Shown here: in pieces, positions 45,208-54,671 of the stretch | Layout: each line of letters begins with the position of its first letter | Position numbering within the stretch: position 1 is the stretch's first letter | Assembly (NCBI GenBank): GCA_020446675.1 | Contig: JAGREE010000012.1 | Location: forward strand, 1 to 64,000 | Source of the DNA: Alphaproteobacteria bacterium | GTDB lineage: Bacteria > Pseudomonadota > Alphaproteobacteria > Sphingomonadales > Emcibacteraceae | Direction: 5' to 3' | DNA length: 64,000 bases | Notes under the pieces: generated by a model | The model's database searches: none | Seen by the model: only the letters and a program-made list of their open reading frames with translations | Told to the model about the DNA's origin: nothing | Translations under genes and position numbers: made by a program

Positions 45208-45222
45208 TAGAATTCCATTCTA
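45208..45222. promoter_or_regulatory. inverted repeat TAGAAT-TCC-ATTCTA, candidate operator
   Basis: TAGAAT and ATTCTA flank a 3-base centre in the 276-base gap between the divergent norC-like and efflux genes. A further TAGAAT half lies at 45231-45236, and an overlapping TGGAATT/AATTCCA pair spans 45191-45217. Spacing suits a regulator such as the OmpR-type regulator encoded downstream, but which side it controls is unknown. Confidence 0.4.
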
Positions 45223-45383
45223 GTATCCAATAGAATCATAAAAACGAATTCTGTTATTTATTTAATTGTCCCAATTTCAGGTCTTCATGCCCATCAATAA
45301 CTGTCCATTAAATGAAATATTTTCAGGTTCATTTAAGCTGCAGGTGATACCAAAAGTTTAATTTGAATTATGGAGTGTTTATA

Positions 45384-46622
45384 ATGCTTATCCGGGTGAT
45401 TTTTTTCACGCTTGTGATCTGGCCATGTGTTTTGATGGCACAGCAGGCGGAAACCCCTGAATTTGAGATCATAGAAAATGATACACTGACCCTTCATGAT
45501 GTGGTGAATGCTGCGATGGCAAGATCACCAGATCTTGGTGTTGTGAAGTCAAAAGAGGAAAATGCAAACGCCTTAAGAAGTCGTGCATCAAGTCTTTTTG
45601 CCGATACTCCGGAAATTTCATTAAAAATGCAAAATGACCGATTTATGTCCAATCAGGGCTTGCGTGAGTGGGAAAGTGCCCTCGAAATGCCGCTATGGAT
45701 GCCGGGACAAAAATCAGCAAGCCGCCAGAAAGCCCGTATGTCAACCCAGGAGGCTAGAGCCTATCAAGATCTTGCCCTATTTAATGTAACAGGCCAGGTT
45801 CGTGAACAATTATGGCAAATAAAGATTGCCAGTGCCGCATTGGAACAGGCGCGGGCAAATCTGAAAATTGCCGAAGACCTGGACCGTGATATTCAAAAGA
45901 GGATTGAAGCAGGAAATTTACCGAGACAGGACGAACTTCTGAGTCAGAAAGAAGTGATGAGCCGCAAAATGGAATTGATTACAGCACAGGCTGAATTTAT
46001 TCATGCTGGCAAAAGATATGAGAGCGTAACGGGCCTTACAGAATATCCGACATTTTTCGAGGAAGAAGTTGATCATAGCGAGGATAATGAGAATGCCCCG
46101 ATAATAAGGCTTTATAATGCGAAAGTGGATTATCTTGATGCCGCTTATAATGAGCAGAGAAACAGCTGGAGCAGTGCTCCAAAATTATCAGTCGGCGTGA
46201 AGCGTGAAACGGCATCCTATACAGGTCAGAATATAAATTCGGTTGGTGTATCCGTTTTGGTGCCACTTGGTGCCGGAGCCCATATGAAATCAAAGCGATC
46301 AGAAGCCGCGCTTGCTTTGGCTGAAATGGAACGTGAGCGGGAACTGATCAAAAGGGAATATAGACTAGCCCTTCATGAAGCTGAACATGAACTGGAGGTC
46401 TGTGAAGCAGAGTTGCCTCTTTCAGCCACACATTTTGAATTGGCAAAAGAAAATCTGCGTTTAGGACAGAAAGCTTTTGATATGGGAGAAACAAATCTGT
46501 TCGATTTTTTGAAAATACAGGAACAGTATTTTTCCTCAGCAGCCGCAAATAAAAAAATTATCATCGAATGTAAGCGGGCGGTTGCCCGGCATAATCAGGT
46601 TAAGGGAGTATTATTGCCATGA
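45384..46622 (+). CDS. TolC-family outer membrane efflux protein (CusC/CzcC-like)
   Basis: 412 residues with a signal peptide (MLIRVIFFTLVIWPCVLMAQ). The body has two repeats of long coiled-coil helices, rich in Glu and Ala, as in outer membrane channel subunits of tripartite pumps. ATG at 45384 follows GGAG by 8 bases and gives a clean signal; an in-frame TTG at 45363 is less likely. It overlaps the adaptor gene by 4 bases and belongs to a five-gene efflux operon followed by its two-component system. Confidence 0.86.
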   Translation: MLIRVIFFTLVIWPCVLMAQQAETPEFEIIENDTLTLHDVVNAAMARSPDLGVVKSKEENANALRSRASSLFADTPEISLKMQNDRFMSNQGLREWESALEMPLWMPGQKSASRQKARMSTQEARAYQDLALFNVTGQVREQLWQIKIASAALEQARANLKIAEDLDRDIQKRIEAGNLPRQDELLSQKEVMSRKMELITAQAEFIHAGKRYESVTGLTEYPTFFEEEVDHSEDNENAPIIRLYNAKVDYLDAAYNEQRNSWSSAPKLSVGVKRETASYTGQNINSVGVSVLVPLGAGAHMKSKRSEAALALAEMERERELIKREYRLALHEAEHELEVCEAELPLSATHFELAKENLRLGQKAFDMGETNLFDFLKIQEQYFSSAAANKKIIIECKRAVARHNQVKGVLLP

Positions 46623-47719
46623 AAATAATATTGAAGGTACTGATCAGTTTATTTTTATTGGGCAGCGTTGCCTTTGCTTCGGACGAGCAAATTAAAATAA
46701 CGGCAGCACAAGTCGATAAGATGGGTATTGCAACTCAAAAAGTTGAAAAAATATCATCAGTCTGGAGCACAGGGTTTCCAGCACAAGTGGTTATACCAAA
46801 TGCGCAAATAAGGGTTCTTAACCCTATGTTGCCGGGGCTTGTGAATATTCTTTATGTGGCTGAAGGTGATCACATTACAAAAGGGCAGAAACTGGCTGAA
46901 ATTTCCAGTCCGGAATTTTTGAATGCGCAACAGGTTTATCTTGATGCTTTATTTACGAAACTTCAGATGTCCAGAAACCACCAGCGCAATATTGAACTTT
47001 TTAAAGAAGGAATTATTTCAGAGAAAAGTTATTTAAGTGGAGAGGCAGCTTATCAGGATGCAGAGGCTTCCGTATTCCGGGCACAGCAATCCCTTGAATT
47101 TTCCGGGCTTGATCCTGCTGATATAAAGACACTGGAAGACAGCAGGAAGATGCTGAAAAGTCTGATTATTCGTGCCCCTTTTGATGGTGTCGTTCTGAAA
47201 CAAAATGCTAGAACAGGTGAACATATCAGTGAAGATATGTCAATTTATGAAGTGGGTCAGGTTGATCCGCTTTGGATTGAAATCCATGTGCCTATATTTA
47301 TGAGAGAGTCCATTCAGACCGGGAACAGAATAACGATTGACGGTTCAGCGGTGGAAAGCAGAATCGTTACAATTGGCAAAATGGTTCATGAAGAAGATCA
47401 GGGAATAATTGTGAGGGGCGAGATTGCTTCCGGCCAATCAGAATTTATTCCCGGACAGCTGGTAAAAGCCAGGCTTGAGCAAAAAAATGATCAGGGGGAA
47501 TTGTTCAGAATTCCGCCAGGTGCTGTAATCAGAAATGGTGATCAGGCAAGTATCTATGTAAGAAATCAGGAAGGGTTTTTAATAAAGCAGGCAACAATCA
47601 TCGCCGATGAGGGTACTTCACTCGTTATTGAAGCGGATATGAAGCCCGACGATCAAATTGCCACCAAAGGCCTTGTTACGCTCAAAGGCATACTTGAAGG
47701 TCTGGGGAGCGAAGAATAA
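46619..47719 (+). CDS. RND efflux periplasmic adaptor (CusB/CzcB-like)
   Basis: 366 residues, signal peptide MKIILKVLISLFLLGSVAFA. The membrane-fusion pattern is visible: lipoyl-like half near 70-95 (LPGLVNILYVAEGDHITKG), coiled-coil hairpin 95-160, second lipoyl half (IIRAPFDGVVLKQN) and beta-barrel domains. No N-terminal metal-binding extension rich in His or Met is evident. Links the pump and the outer membrane channel. Overlaps the pump gene by one base. Confidence 0.88.
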   Translation: MKIILKVLISLFLLGSVAFASDEQIKITAAQVDKMGIATQKVEKISSVWSTGFPAQVVIPNAQIRVLNPMLPGLVNILYVAEGDHITKGQKLAEISSPEFLNAQQVYLDALFTKLQMSRNHQRNIELFKEGIISEKSYLSGEAAYQDAEASVFRAQQSLEFSGLDPADIKTLEDSRKMLKSLIIRAPFDGVVLKQNARTGEHISEDMSIYEVGQVDPLWIEIHVPIFMRESIQTGNRITIDGSAVESRIVTIGKMVHEEDQGIIVRGEIASGQSEFIPGQLVKARLEQKNDQGELFRIPPGAVIRNGDQASIYVRNQEGFLIKQATIIADEGTSLVIEADMKPDDQIATKGLVTLKGILEGLGSEE

Positions 47720-50700
47720 TGCTTGATAAACTCATCCAATTTTCGCTCACTCAAAGGCTGATCGTTCTTCTTCTTGCCGTACTGGTTATTGCAGGCGGAT
47801 GGGTTTCCTTTGGTGATACACCAATTGATGCTTTTCCTGATGTATCATCAACTCAGGTAAAAATAATCCTAAAGGCACCTGGGATGACACCAGAGGAAAT
47901 AGAACAGCGGATCACGGCAATTATTGAAGTTGAAATGCTGGGAATTCCCAACCAGAGTATGCTGCGGTCGATTTCAAAATATGCCTTAACGGACATCACA
48001 ATCGATTTTGAGGAAGGCACCGATATTTATTGGGCCCGCCAACAGGTTGCAGAACGACTGAACGCAATTATGGAAGATCTGCCTGCCGGCGTATCTGGCG
48101 GAATTGCACCAATGACAACCCCGCTTGGTGAGATGTTTATGTTTACCATCGACGGGGATGCTATGAGTCTTATGGAAAAAAGATCACTTCTTGACTGGGT
48201 GATCAGACCGGCTCTTCGCAGTGTTTCGGGTGTGGCCGATGTGAATGCCCTTGGCGGGTTGGTAAAGACATTTGAAATAACACCGGATAATTCAGCCCTT
48301 ATTGCCCATAATATAACGACATCTGAGGTTATCAATGCAATCCGGGAAAACAATAAAAATGATGGAGCGGGACGCCTGAACGAAGGTGAAGAAGTTCTTC
48401 TTGTTCGCACCAGCGGCAGTATCACAGCAGTTTCTGATATAGAAAATATTATCGTCAGACAAAGTCTCACAGAACCTATTCGCGTAGGAGATATTGCAAC
48501 CGTCAAAGTAGGGTCCATTACCCGTTATGGCGGCGTCACGGCCCGTGGTCAGGGTGAAGCTGTTGAAGGGCTCGTCCTCAGCTTGCGCGGCGCCAATGCG
48601 CAGGAGGTGGTCGAAGGTGTAAACGATAAATTAGCGGAAATTGAAAAAAGTTTGCCTGATGGAATATCCATTAATGTGTTTTACGACCGGGGAAAGCTGA
48701 TTGATAAAGCCATTGGCTCTGTTTCCAAAGCACTCGGTGAAGCTATCGTTCTGGTATTGGTTCTTCTTCTTGTGTACCTTGGGGATATCAGGGTTGCTTT
48801 AACAGTTGCTCTTATTTTACCGCTGGCTGCTCTGGCAACCTTTATCTGGATGAAAGAATTTTCCATGTCAGCCAACCTGATGAGCCTGGGAGGCCTTGCA
48901 ATCGCCATCGGTATTCTTGTAGATGCTGCCGTGGTTGTGGTTGAAAATATTGTGACCTATTTATCTGACGATAAGAAACATAAGCACCCAAGGCTGCATC
49001 TCATTTACCGTGCTGTTTCTGAGGTTTCTTCGCCGGTTACTTCAGGTATGCTGATTATTATTATTGTGTTCCTGCCGCTACTGTCTTTGCAGGGGCTGGA
49101 AGGAAAGTTATTTTCCCCTGTGGCACTGACGATTGTTTTTGCGCTGACATCGTCACTATTGTTGTCGCTGACAGTGATTCCCGTAATGGCTTCATATTTA
49201 CCAAGGAAAATAAGTCATTCTGATACCTGGCTGGTCAGGTTTTTGCAGAAAAAATATGTGCCATTATTAAACTGGTCAATGGCCAATTCAAAAAAGATAT
49301 TTATATCATCTGGAATTTTACTTGCCGTTGCCTTTCTTGTTTATATACAGGTGGGGAAAACCTTTATGCCGACCATGGATGAGGGCGATTTGATTATTCA
49401 GGTAGAAAAGCTTCCGTCTATCGGACTGGAGAAATCCATGGAAATTGATACCCGTATACAGCAGATTTTAATGGATAATATCCCTGAAATTGAGAGCATG
49501 GTTTCCAGGGTAGGCTCCGATGAAATTGGGCTTGACCCAATGGGACTTAATGAAACGGATGGCTTTCTTGTTTTAAAACCCCGTGATGAGTGGACAGTGG
49601 ACAGCAAGGAAGAACTTATTGATAAAATTAATAAGGTACTGGCGGAAATTCCAGGAAATGCCTTTAATTTTACCCAACCCATTGAAATGCGCGTTTCTGA
49701 AATGCTGACCGGTGTTCGAGGGGATATAGCAATTAAGGTCTTTGGTGAAGACCAGAACCAGTTAAATGCCATCAGTGCAAAAATAATTGATATTTTGAAG
49801 AATATTGAAGGGGCCGATAACGTCTATAAACCGGCAAATGAAGGGGCACAGTATTTAAGGCTTCAGATCGATACAATGGCAGCCGGTCGATTGGGCATTT
49901 CAGTCAACGAAATTTCTGAACTTCTGAGAAGCCAGATTGAAGGTCTGAATGTCGGGCTGGTCTATGAAGGGGCGCGCCGTACCCCTATTATTATAAAGGG
50001 AGCGGAAGACGTCAGAAATTCCCCGGCAGATTTTGAAAATCTGCAGATAACTCTGCCTGAGGGGCGGAGAGTACCTCTATCAATGGTCGCTAAAATTGAA
50101 CGTGTTGAAGGTCCGGTATCCATCAGACGCGAAAAAGGCTCCCGTATGGTGGTTGTCATTGCCAATGTGGAAAATCGGGATCTTGTAGGTTTTGTGGATG
50201 AAGCAAAGGACCTTACAGCGGCTAATATCGAACTCCCAAGCGGATATACACTTGAATGGGGGGGGCAGTTTGAAAACCAGCAAAGGGCTGCGGCAAGGCT
50301 TGCTATCGTTGTGCCGGTTGCTCTCGGGCTTATTTTTCTGCTTCTGTTCGTGACCTTTAAGTCTATACGTCAGGCACTTTTAGTATTAAGCAATATTCCC
50401 TTTGCCATGACCGGGGGCATTATTGCCCTTTGGGTGTCCGGTGAATATCTTTCTGTTCCGGCTTCAGTTGGGTTTATTGCTCTGCTTGGAATTGCGGTTC
50501 TCAACGGTGTGGTGATGGTGAGTTATTTTAATCAGCTATATGCACTTGGAAAGCCGATTGCAGAAGTCATTACAGAAGGAGCGATCAGAAGGTTGAGACC
50601 GGTTCTCATGACCGCCAGTATTGCGGCATTTGGTCTGGTGCCACTGTTATTTGCTACAGGGCCAGGGTCTGAAATTCAAAGACCATTGGCGATTGTTGTG

Positions 50701-50799
50701 ATCGGCGGATTGGTTACATCAACATTGCTAACTCTGGTGCTTTTGCCAATTTTATATAGCCGATTGGGACATAATTATAATGGGGAGAAAAGCGCATGA
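47719..50799 (+). CDS. heavy-metal-type RND efflux pump (CusA/CzcA family)
   Basis: 1026 residues with the 12-helix, two-loop RND plan. The N-terminal AFPDVSSTQVKIILKAPGMTPEEIEQRIT is a heavy-metal efflux (HME) hallmark. Helix IV reads AIAIGILVDAAVVVVENI: like CusA it has Ala where CzcA-type pumps carry an extra Asp, which favours monovalent Cu/Ag over Zn/Co/Cd, though the call stays tentative. It drives metal export from periplasm or cytoplasm with the proton gradient. The downstream DUF3240, PepSY and two-component genes overlap or abut it. Confidence 0.9.
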   Translation: MLDKLIQFSLTQRLIVLLLAVLVIAGGWVSFGDTPIDAFPDVSSTQVKIILKAPGMTPEEIEQRITAIIEVEMLGIPNQSMLRSISKYALTDITIDFEEGTDIYWARQQVAERLNAIMEDLPAGVSGGIAPMTTPLGEMFMFTIDGDAMSLMEKRSLLDWVIRPALRSVSGVADVNALGGLVKTFEITPDNSALIAHNITTSEVINAIRENNKNDGAGRLNEGEEVLLVRTSGSITAVSDIENIIVRQSLTEPIRVGDIATVKVGSITRYGGVTARGQGEAVEGLVLSLRGANAQEVVEGVNDKLAEIEKSLPDGISINVFYDRGKLIDKAIGSVSKALGEAIVLVLVLLLVYLGDIRVALTVALILPLAALATFIWMKEFSMSANLMSLGGLAIAIGILVDAAVVVVENIVTYLSDDKKHKHPRLHLIYRAVSEVSSPVTSGMLIIIIVFLPLLSLQGLEGKLFSPVALTIVFALTSSLLLSLTVIPVMASYLPRKISHSDTWLVRFLQKKYVPLLNWSMANSKKIFISSGILLAVAFLVYIQVGKTFMPTMDEGDLIIQVEKLPSIGLEKSMEIDTRIQQILMDNIPEIESMVSRVGSDEIGLDPMGLNETDGFLVLKPRDEWTVDSKEELIDKINKVLAEIPGNAFNFTQPIEMRVSEMLTGVRGDIAIKVFGEDQNQLNAISAKIIDILKNIEGADNVYKPANEGAQYLRLQIDTMAAGRLGISVNEISELLRSQIEGLNVGLVYEGARRTPIIIKGAEDVRNSPADFENLQITLPEGRRVPLSMVAKIERVEGPVSIRREKGSRMVVVIANVENRDLVGFVDEAKDLTAANIELPSGYTLEWGGQFENQQRAAARLAIVVPVALGLIFLLLFVTFKSIRQALLVLSNIPFAMTGGIIALWVSGEYLSVPASVGFIALLGIAVLNGVVMVSYFNQLYALGKPIAEVITEGAIRRLRPVLMTASIAAFGLVPLLFATGPGSEIQRPLAIVVIGGLVTSTLLTLVLLPILYSRLGHNYNGEKSA

Positions 50800-51113
50800 A
50801 GCTATGTATGCTTTCACTTATAGTGCCGGACGCCATTGAAGATACAATCATTGACTGGCTTTTAGAGCAGGATGAAATTGATGGCTTTAACAGTCTGTCA
50901 CTTTTTGGACATGGGTCTCACGAAAGTGTAATGTCCTTTTCAGAACGAGTGACAGGTAAAGCCAGCAAAAAAATGTTTCAATCCCATGTTACGGAACAGC
51001 AGGCAAATGATATACTGGCCCGGCTGAAGAAGGATTTTGCAAACGCTGATATTCATTATATGATCAGACCATTAATTGATGCGGGAAATTTATCAAACTA
51101 TGAAACGAAGTAA
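50796..51113 (+). CDS. DUF3240 family protein
   Basis: 105 residues resembling DUF3240 proteins, which often sit beside Czc/Cus RND genes and look like small PII-like ferredoxin-fold proteins. It starts with SLIVPDAIEDTIIDWLLEQ. It overlaps the pump gene by 4 bases, so co-expression is certain. A metal- or pump-sensing role is suggested by context only. Confidence 0.78.
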   Translation: MKLCMLSLIVPDAIEDTIIDWLLEQDEIDGFNSLSLFGHGSHESVMSFSERVTGKASKKMFQSHVTEQQANDILARLKKDFANADIHYMIRPLIDAGNLSNYETK

Positions 51114-51444
51114 TTTAATTCATATTGTATTTTTGAGTTTTGCAATTTTTTGCTCTTTAGGGTGGGTTTCATTTACTGTTGCCCAGGAAGAACAATATGA
51201 ATCCAATCATTTATCACGGGAAGAATTGGCAGAAATACTTAAAAGGGGCGATATACTGAGCCTTGAGCAAATTATCTCATTTATCCGCAAAGAAAAAGAT
51301 GATCGAATGCTTGAAGTAGAACTGCTTAATTATGATGGCGTACTTATTTATCAGATTGAAATTCTAACGGCAAAAGGTGTTGTTGTGACTTATTATCTCG
51401 ATGGTAAAACCGGTAAGGATGCTTCAAGTCTGCTGGAGGGATAG
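51100..51444 (+). CDS. exported PepSY-domain protein
   Basis: About 114 residues: signal peptide (MKRSNLIHIVFLSFAIFCSLGWVSFTVAQ) and a short PepSY-like domain (LSLEQIISFIRKEKDDRMLEVELLNY ... YYLDGKTG). PepSY proteins are often found with metal-responsive two-component systems and may act as periplasmic sensors or inhibitors. ATG at 51100 lies inside the end of the DUF3240 gene and gives the signal peptide directly; the alternative at 51076 adds eight residues. The next gene starts immediately. Confidence 0.75.
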   Translation: MKRSNLIHIVFLSFAIFCSLGWVSFTVAQEEQYESNHLSREELAEILKRGDILSLEQIISFIRKEKDDRMLEVELLNYDGVLIYQIEILTAKGVVVTYYLDGKTGKDASSLLEG

Positions 51445-51445
51445 A

Positions 51446-52111
51446 ATGCGATTACTGCTTGTTGAAGATGATCCAAAGCTCGGCCCGAGGTTGGCGGAGG
51501 ATCTCCGGGGCAAGGGTTTTGCAGTCGATCTGGTTTCAACTGGTATAGATGCGGAATTTATGGGGGACGAAATTCCTTATGATGTTGTGATTCTTGATCT
51601 TGGGCTTCCTGATATCTCAGGCCTTGATGTTTTAAGAAATTGGCGACGTAATGGGAAAACACAAGCTGTGCTCATTTTGACGGCTCGTGATGACTGGCAG
51701 GAACGTGTTGATGGATTTCAGGCAGGGGCAGACGATTATCTTGGGAAACCGTTTCATTTTGAAGAACTGATAGAACGTGTAAATGCTTTGATCCGTCGTA
51801 CCAATCATAAAGTCGGTACCAGCCTTGCGGCTGGTGGCATAAGTTTGGATGAACGAAAACAAACCGTTACGACAGAAATGGGTCAGGAATATCAACTGAC
51901 AGGTACAGAATTCAGACTGCTTCGTTATATGATGATGCATCAGAATGAAATATTGTCCAAAACCCATTTGACCGAACATATCTATGATGATGTTTCAGAT
52001 AAAGACAGTAATGTCATTGAAGTTTATATAAGGCGTTTACGTAAAATTCTTGGAGATGAATTGATTAAAACAAAAAGAGGACAGGGCTACGTTTTTGAGG
52101 AACGGTCATGA
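51446..52111 (+). CDS. OmpR-family response regulator
   Basis: 222 residues: receiver domain with phospho-acceptor Asp51 (VVILDLGLPD), acidic pair Asp8-Asp9 and Lys near 101 (DDYLGKPF), then a winged-helix DNA-binding domain (LTGTEFRLLRYMM, SNVIEVYIRRLRKIL). ATG at 51446 follows GGAGGG by 4 bases; earlier in-frame starts overlap the PepSY gene. It is paired with the kinase by a 4-base overlap and probably controls the efflux operon it is transcribed with. Confidence 0.92.
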   Translation: MRLLLVEDDPKLGPRLAEDLRGKGFAVDLVSTGIDAEFMGDEIPYDVVILDLGLPDISGLDVLRNWRRNGKTQAVLILTARDDWQERVDGFQAGADDYLGKPFHFEELIERVNALIRRTNHKVGTSLAAGGISLDERKQTVTTEMGQEYQLTGTEFRLLRYMMMHQNEILSKTHLTEHIYDDVSDKDSNVIEVYIRRLRKILGDELIKTKRGQGYVFEERS

Positions 52112-53424
52112 GCAGTTTAAAATCTCGTCTTAATCTGGGCGTTTTTTTTGTTTCCTTAATTTTTTTCAGCACGCTGATAGGTATAAATATTGTTTTTTTT
52201 AACAGGTTTGGTGAAGATTATGTTCAAACCCGTCTCCAACATGATATTGACGCGCTTCTGGCAAATTTGAAACCAGATGAAGAAGGAAATCTTATTCTAA
52301 ATGAAGAGGCCCTAAATCCAATTTTTCTTCAGCCGTTCTCCGGCCATTATTTCCATATTGAAATGTCCCATAAGGAGTATTTGTCACGCTCACTGTGGGA
52401 TCAGACAATGTCAGTATCGAAAATTGAAATTGGAAATACTGCTTTAAAACAAGAAAACGGGCCCAATGGGCAAAGGTTATTGATCCTTGAGGGTGGCTAT
52501 CTGAAAGATGGGCAGTTAATACGAATAGCCGTTGCAGAGGATTTTACGCCAATCACAACCAGTTTGCGAACACTTACAATAGCCCTAGTAGTTTTAAACG
52601 GTGCCATTGTGCTACTTTTGATGCTGATCCAGCGTTTTATTGTCAACCGGGGAATGGCCCCCTTGCAGGCAACAACAGAGGAATTGGCACAAATCGGGTC
52701 AGGTGAAAAAAATTTCCTGAATGAAAAAGTACCGGAAGAAGTTTTGCCATTGGTTATGGAAATAAATAAATTGATGGTGATGGTTGATAACAGGGTTAAG
52801 CGGTCAAAAACAGCATTGGGTAATTTGGCACATGCCCTTAAAACGCCTCTGGCTTTAATTGAACAAAATGTATCCGGCGGTGATGATAAAATAAGACCCC
52901 AAGAAATTAAGGGTGCGACCAAGCAGATCAAACATCAACTGGATAGTGAGCTCAGACGGGCGAGAATTATCGGGTCTTCTGTCCATGGTCAGAAAATTGA
53001 TCTTTCAGAATTAATCGGAACACTCATTACGACTTTCAAAAAAATATATCAGGATAAAAATATTGACTGCATATTGAATATTGATCCTGACGCTAAATTT
53101 ATTGGTGACCGACATGATATGATGGAGCTTTTTGGAAACCTTCTTGATAATGCCTGTAAATGGTGTCGGCATGTGGTTTCTGTGAGCATCAGAAATTCTG
53201 ATGGACTTGAAATTATCATTGAGGATGATGGTCCCGGCATTTCACAGGAAAAATACGAACAAATTGAAAATCGGGGAATTCGGCTTGATGAAGCGGGGGA
53301 AGGATATGGTCTTGGGCTATCAATTGTGCGTGAAATTATTGATTTGAATGAAGCTGACATAAAATATGCGCCATCGGAAGAACTGGGCGGATTAAAGGTC
53401 TTCATAAAAATGCCCAGGCAATAA
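52108..53424 (+). CDS. sensor histidine kinase (PhoQ-like H-box)
   Basis: 438 residues. Transmembrane helices near 9-31 and 155-177 enclose a periplasmic sensor loop of about 120 residues. The phospho-acceptor is His242 in NLAHALKTPL, a PhoQ-type H-box, followed by an ATPase domain with N box LLDNACKW, IEDDGPGIS and GYGLGLSIV. It likely senses metal or envelope stress and phosphorylates the preceding regulator. It is the last gene of the efflux operon. Confidence 0.9.
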   Translation: MSSLKSRLNLGVFFVSLIFFSTLIGINIVFFNRFGEDYVQTRLQHDIDALLANLKPDEEGNLILNEEALNPIFLQPFSGHYFHIEMSHKEYLSRSLWDQTMSVSKIEIGNTALKQENGPNGQRLLILEGGYLKDGQLIRIAVAEDFTPITTSLRTLTIALVVLNGAIVLLLMLIQRFIVNRGMAPLQATTEELAQIGSGEKNFLNEKVPEEVLPLVMEINKLMVMVDNRVKRSKTALGNLAHALKTPLALIEQNVSGGDDKIRPQEIKGATKQIKHQLDSELRRARIIGSSVHGQKIDLSELIGTLITTFKKIYQDKNIDCILNIDPDAKFIGDRHDMMELFGNLLDNACKWCRHVVSVSIRNSDGLEIIIEDDGPGISQEKYEQIENRGIRLDEAGEGYGLGLSIVREIIDLNEADIKYAPSEELGGLKVFIKMPRQ

Positions 53425-53478
53425 CTATTTTCGTTATATCATTGCTACAAGTTAACCTTTACAAACCAACTATTTTAT

Positions 53479-53508
53479 AGTCCTATATGCAGTGTAAGAG
53501 TGGGGACT
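53479..53508. promoter_or_regulatory. AGTCC/GGACT inverted repeat in the propeller-1 leader
   Basis: AGTCC (53479-53483) and GGACT (53504-53508) face each other in the leader of the first propeller gene. A similar TAGTCCA/TGGACTA pair lies before the paralogue at 57442. Both are preceded by TTTATAGTCC or a close match. Common regulation of the paralogues is inferred. Confidence 0.3.
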
Positions 53509-53547
53509 CGGAATAATATAACTTTCGAATATGAGGAGAAATCTTAG

Positions 53548-54603
53548 ATGAGGATTAATAAAAAAATTGCAAATATATTATTTGCTTCAGCTGCTTTAAC
53601 ATCTGTATTTTCTACGTCGGCTATGGCACAGGGAAATCCGTATGAGCCGATAGAAGGAGAATGGATTACATTACCTGACGGGCGTCAATGGGGATCAACA
53701 AGCACCGTTTATTATGCTGGGAATGGTAATATCTGGGTTGCGGAGCGTTGCGGTGGCAATACGAACTGTCTGGATACGCCGGATATTGACCCGATTATGC
53801 TGGTCGATGTGGATGGTAATATCTTAAAAAGCTTCGGTAAGAACATGATCGTCTGGCCACATGGATTACATGTTGATCCGGATGGAAATCTATGGATTGC
53901 TGATGCCCGGGGTGATGAAAAACGTAAAAAAGGCCATCAGGTTCATAAATTCAGTCCTGACGGGAAACTGCTGATGTCAATCGGCACAGCCGGTGTGGCC
54001 GGTAAAGATAAATATATTTTTGATCAGCCTTGTGATGTTGCGGTAGCGGCGAACGGCGATATTTTTGTGGCCGATGGTCATGGTGCTGGTGGCAATAACC
54101 GCATTGTCAAATATAACAGCAAAGGTGAATATCTGATGGAATTTGGTGACACAGGTTCAGAGCGCGGCCTATTCCGTGAGCCACATGCGCTGGCAATCAG
54201 TTCAGATGGCAGGCTTTTTGTAGGCGACCGTCATAACGCCCGCGTTCAGATTTTTGATCTCGAAGGGCATCATATTGATCAATGGACCCAGTTTGGCCGC
54301 CCAAGTGGTATTTATATCGATAAAAATGATATGATGTATGTGGCAGACAGTGAATCAAATACTGGCTATCAGCGCAATCCTGGCTGGCAACGTGGCATCC
54401 GGATTGGTAGTGCAAATAATGGTTGGGTAACAGCCTTTATTCCTGATCCAAATCCAGGTTATGCCCGTGGAACAAGTGTAGCCGAAGGGGTGACAGCTGA
54501 TGAAGCAGGAAATGTCTATGGTGCGGAAGTGGCACAAATGAGAATGCGTAAATATATTCCAAAAACATATCGCGGAACACCACCACCACCAAGAAGAAAT
54601 TAA
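53548..54603 (+). CDS. exported six-bladed beta-propeller protein (NHL/PAL-like), paralogue 1
   Basis: 351 residues with a signal peptide ending near SAMAQ (residue 27). NHL-type repeats follow at about 40-residue spacing: WPHGLHVDPDGNLWIAD, FDQPCDVAVAANGDIFVAD, REPHALAISSDGRLFVGD, GRPSGIYIDKNDMMYVAD, VAEGVTADEAGNVYGAE. The PHGL/PHAL histidines and DRHNARVQ resemble the catalytic positions of peptidyl-alpha-hydroxyglycine amidating lyase, but no activity is proven. It closely matches the 350-residue product at 57442. GAGGAG precedes the ATG by 8 bases. A strong terminator follows. Confidence 0.82.
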   Translation: MRINKKIANILFASAALTSVFSTSAMAQGNPYEPIEGEWITLPDGRQWGSTSTVYYAGNGNIWVAERCGGNTNCLDTPDIDPIMLVDVDGNILKSFGKNMIVWPHGLHVDPDGNLWIADARGDEKRKKGHQVHKFSPDGKLLMSIGTAGVAGKDKYIFDQPCDVAVAANGDIFVADGHGAGGNNRIVKYNSKGEYLMEFGDTGSERGLFREPHALAISSDGRLFVGDRHNARVQIFDLEGHHIDQWTQFGRPSGIYIDKNDMMYVADSESNTGYQRNPGWQRGIRIGSANNGWVTAFIPDPNPGYARGTSVAEGVTADEAGNVYGAEVAQMRMRKYIPKTYRGTPPPPRRN

Positions 54604-54623
54604 TTTCTGGACTTATTAAAGGG

Positions 54624-54657
54624 AGCCTCCATATTATTTATATGGGGGCTTTTTTTT
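54624..54657 (+). terminator. intrinsic terminator after propeller paralogue 1
   Basis: AGCCTCCATA pairs with TATGGGGGCT (one G-T pair) followed by eight T residues. The cupin gene begins only 15 bases later, so its expression must rely on read-through or a promoter inside this region. Confidence 0.85.
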
Positions 54658-54671
54658 GTTAGGTACTTAAA

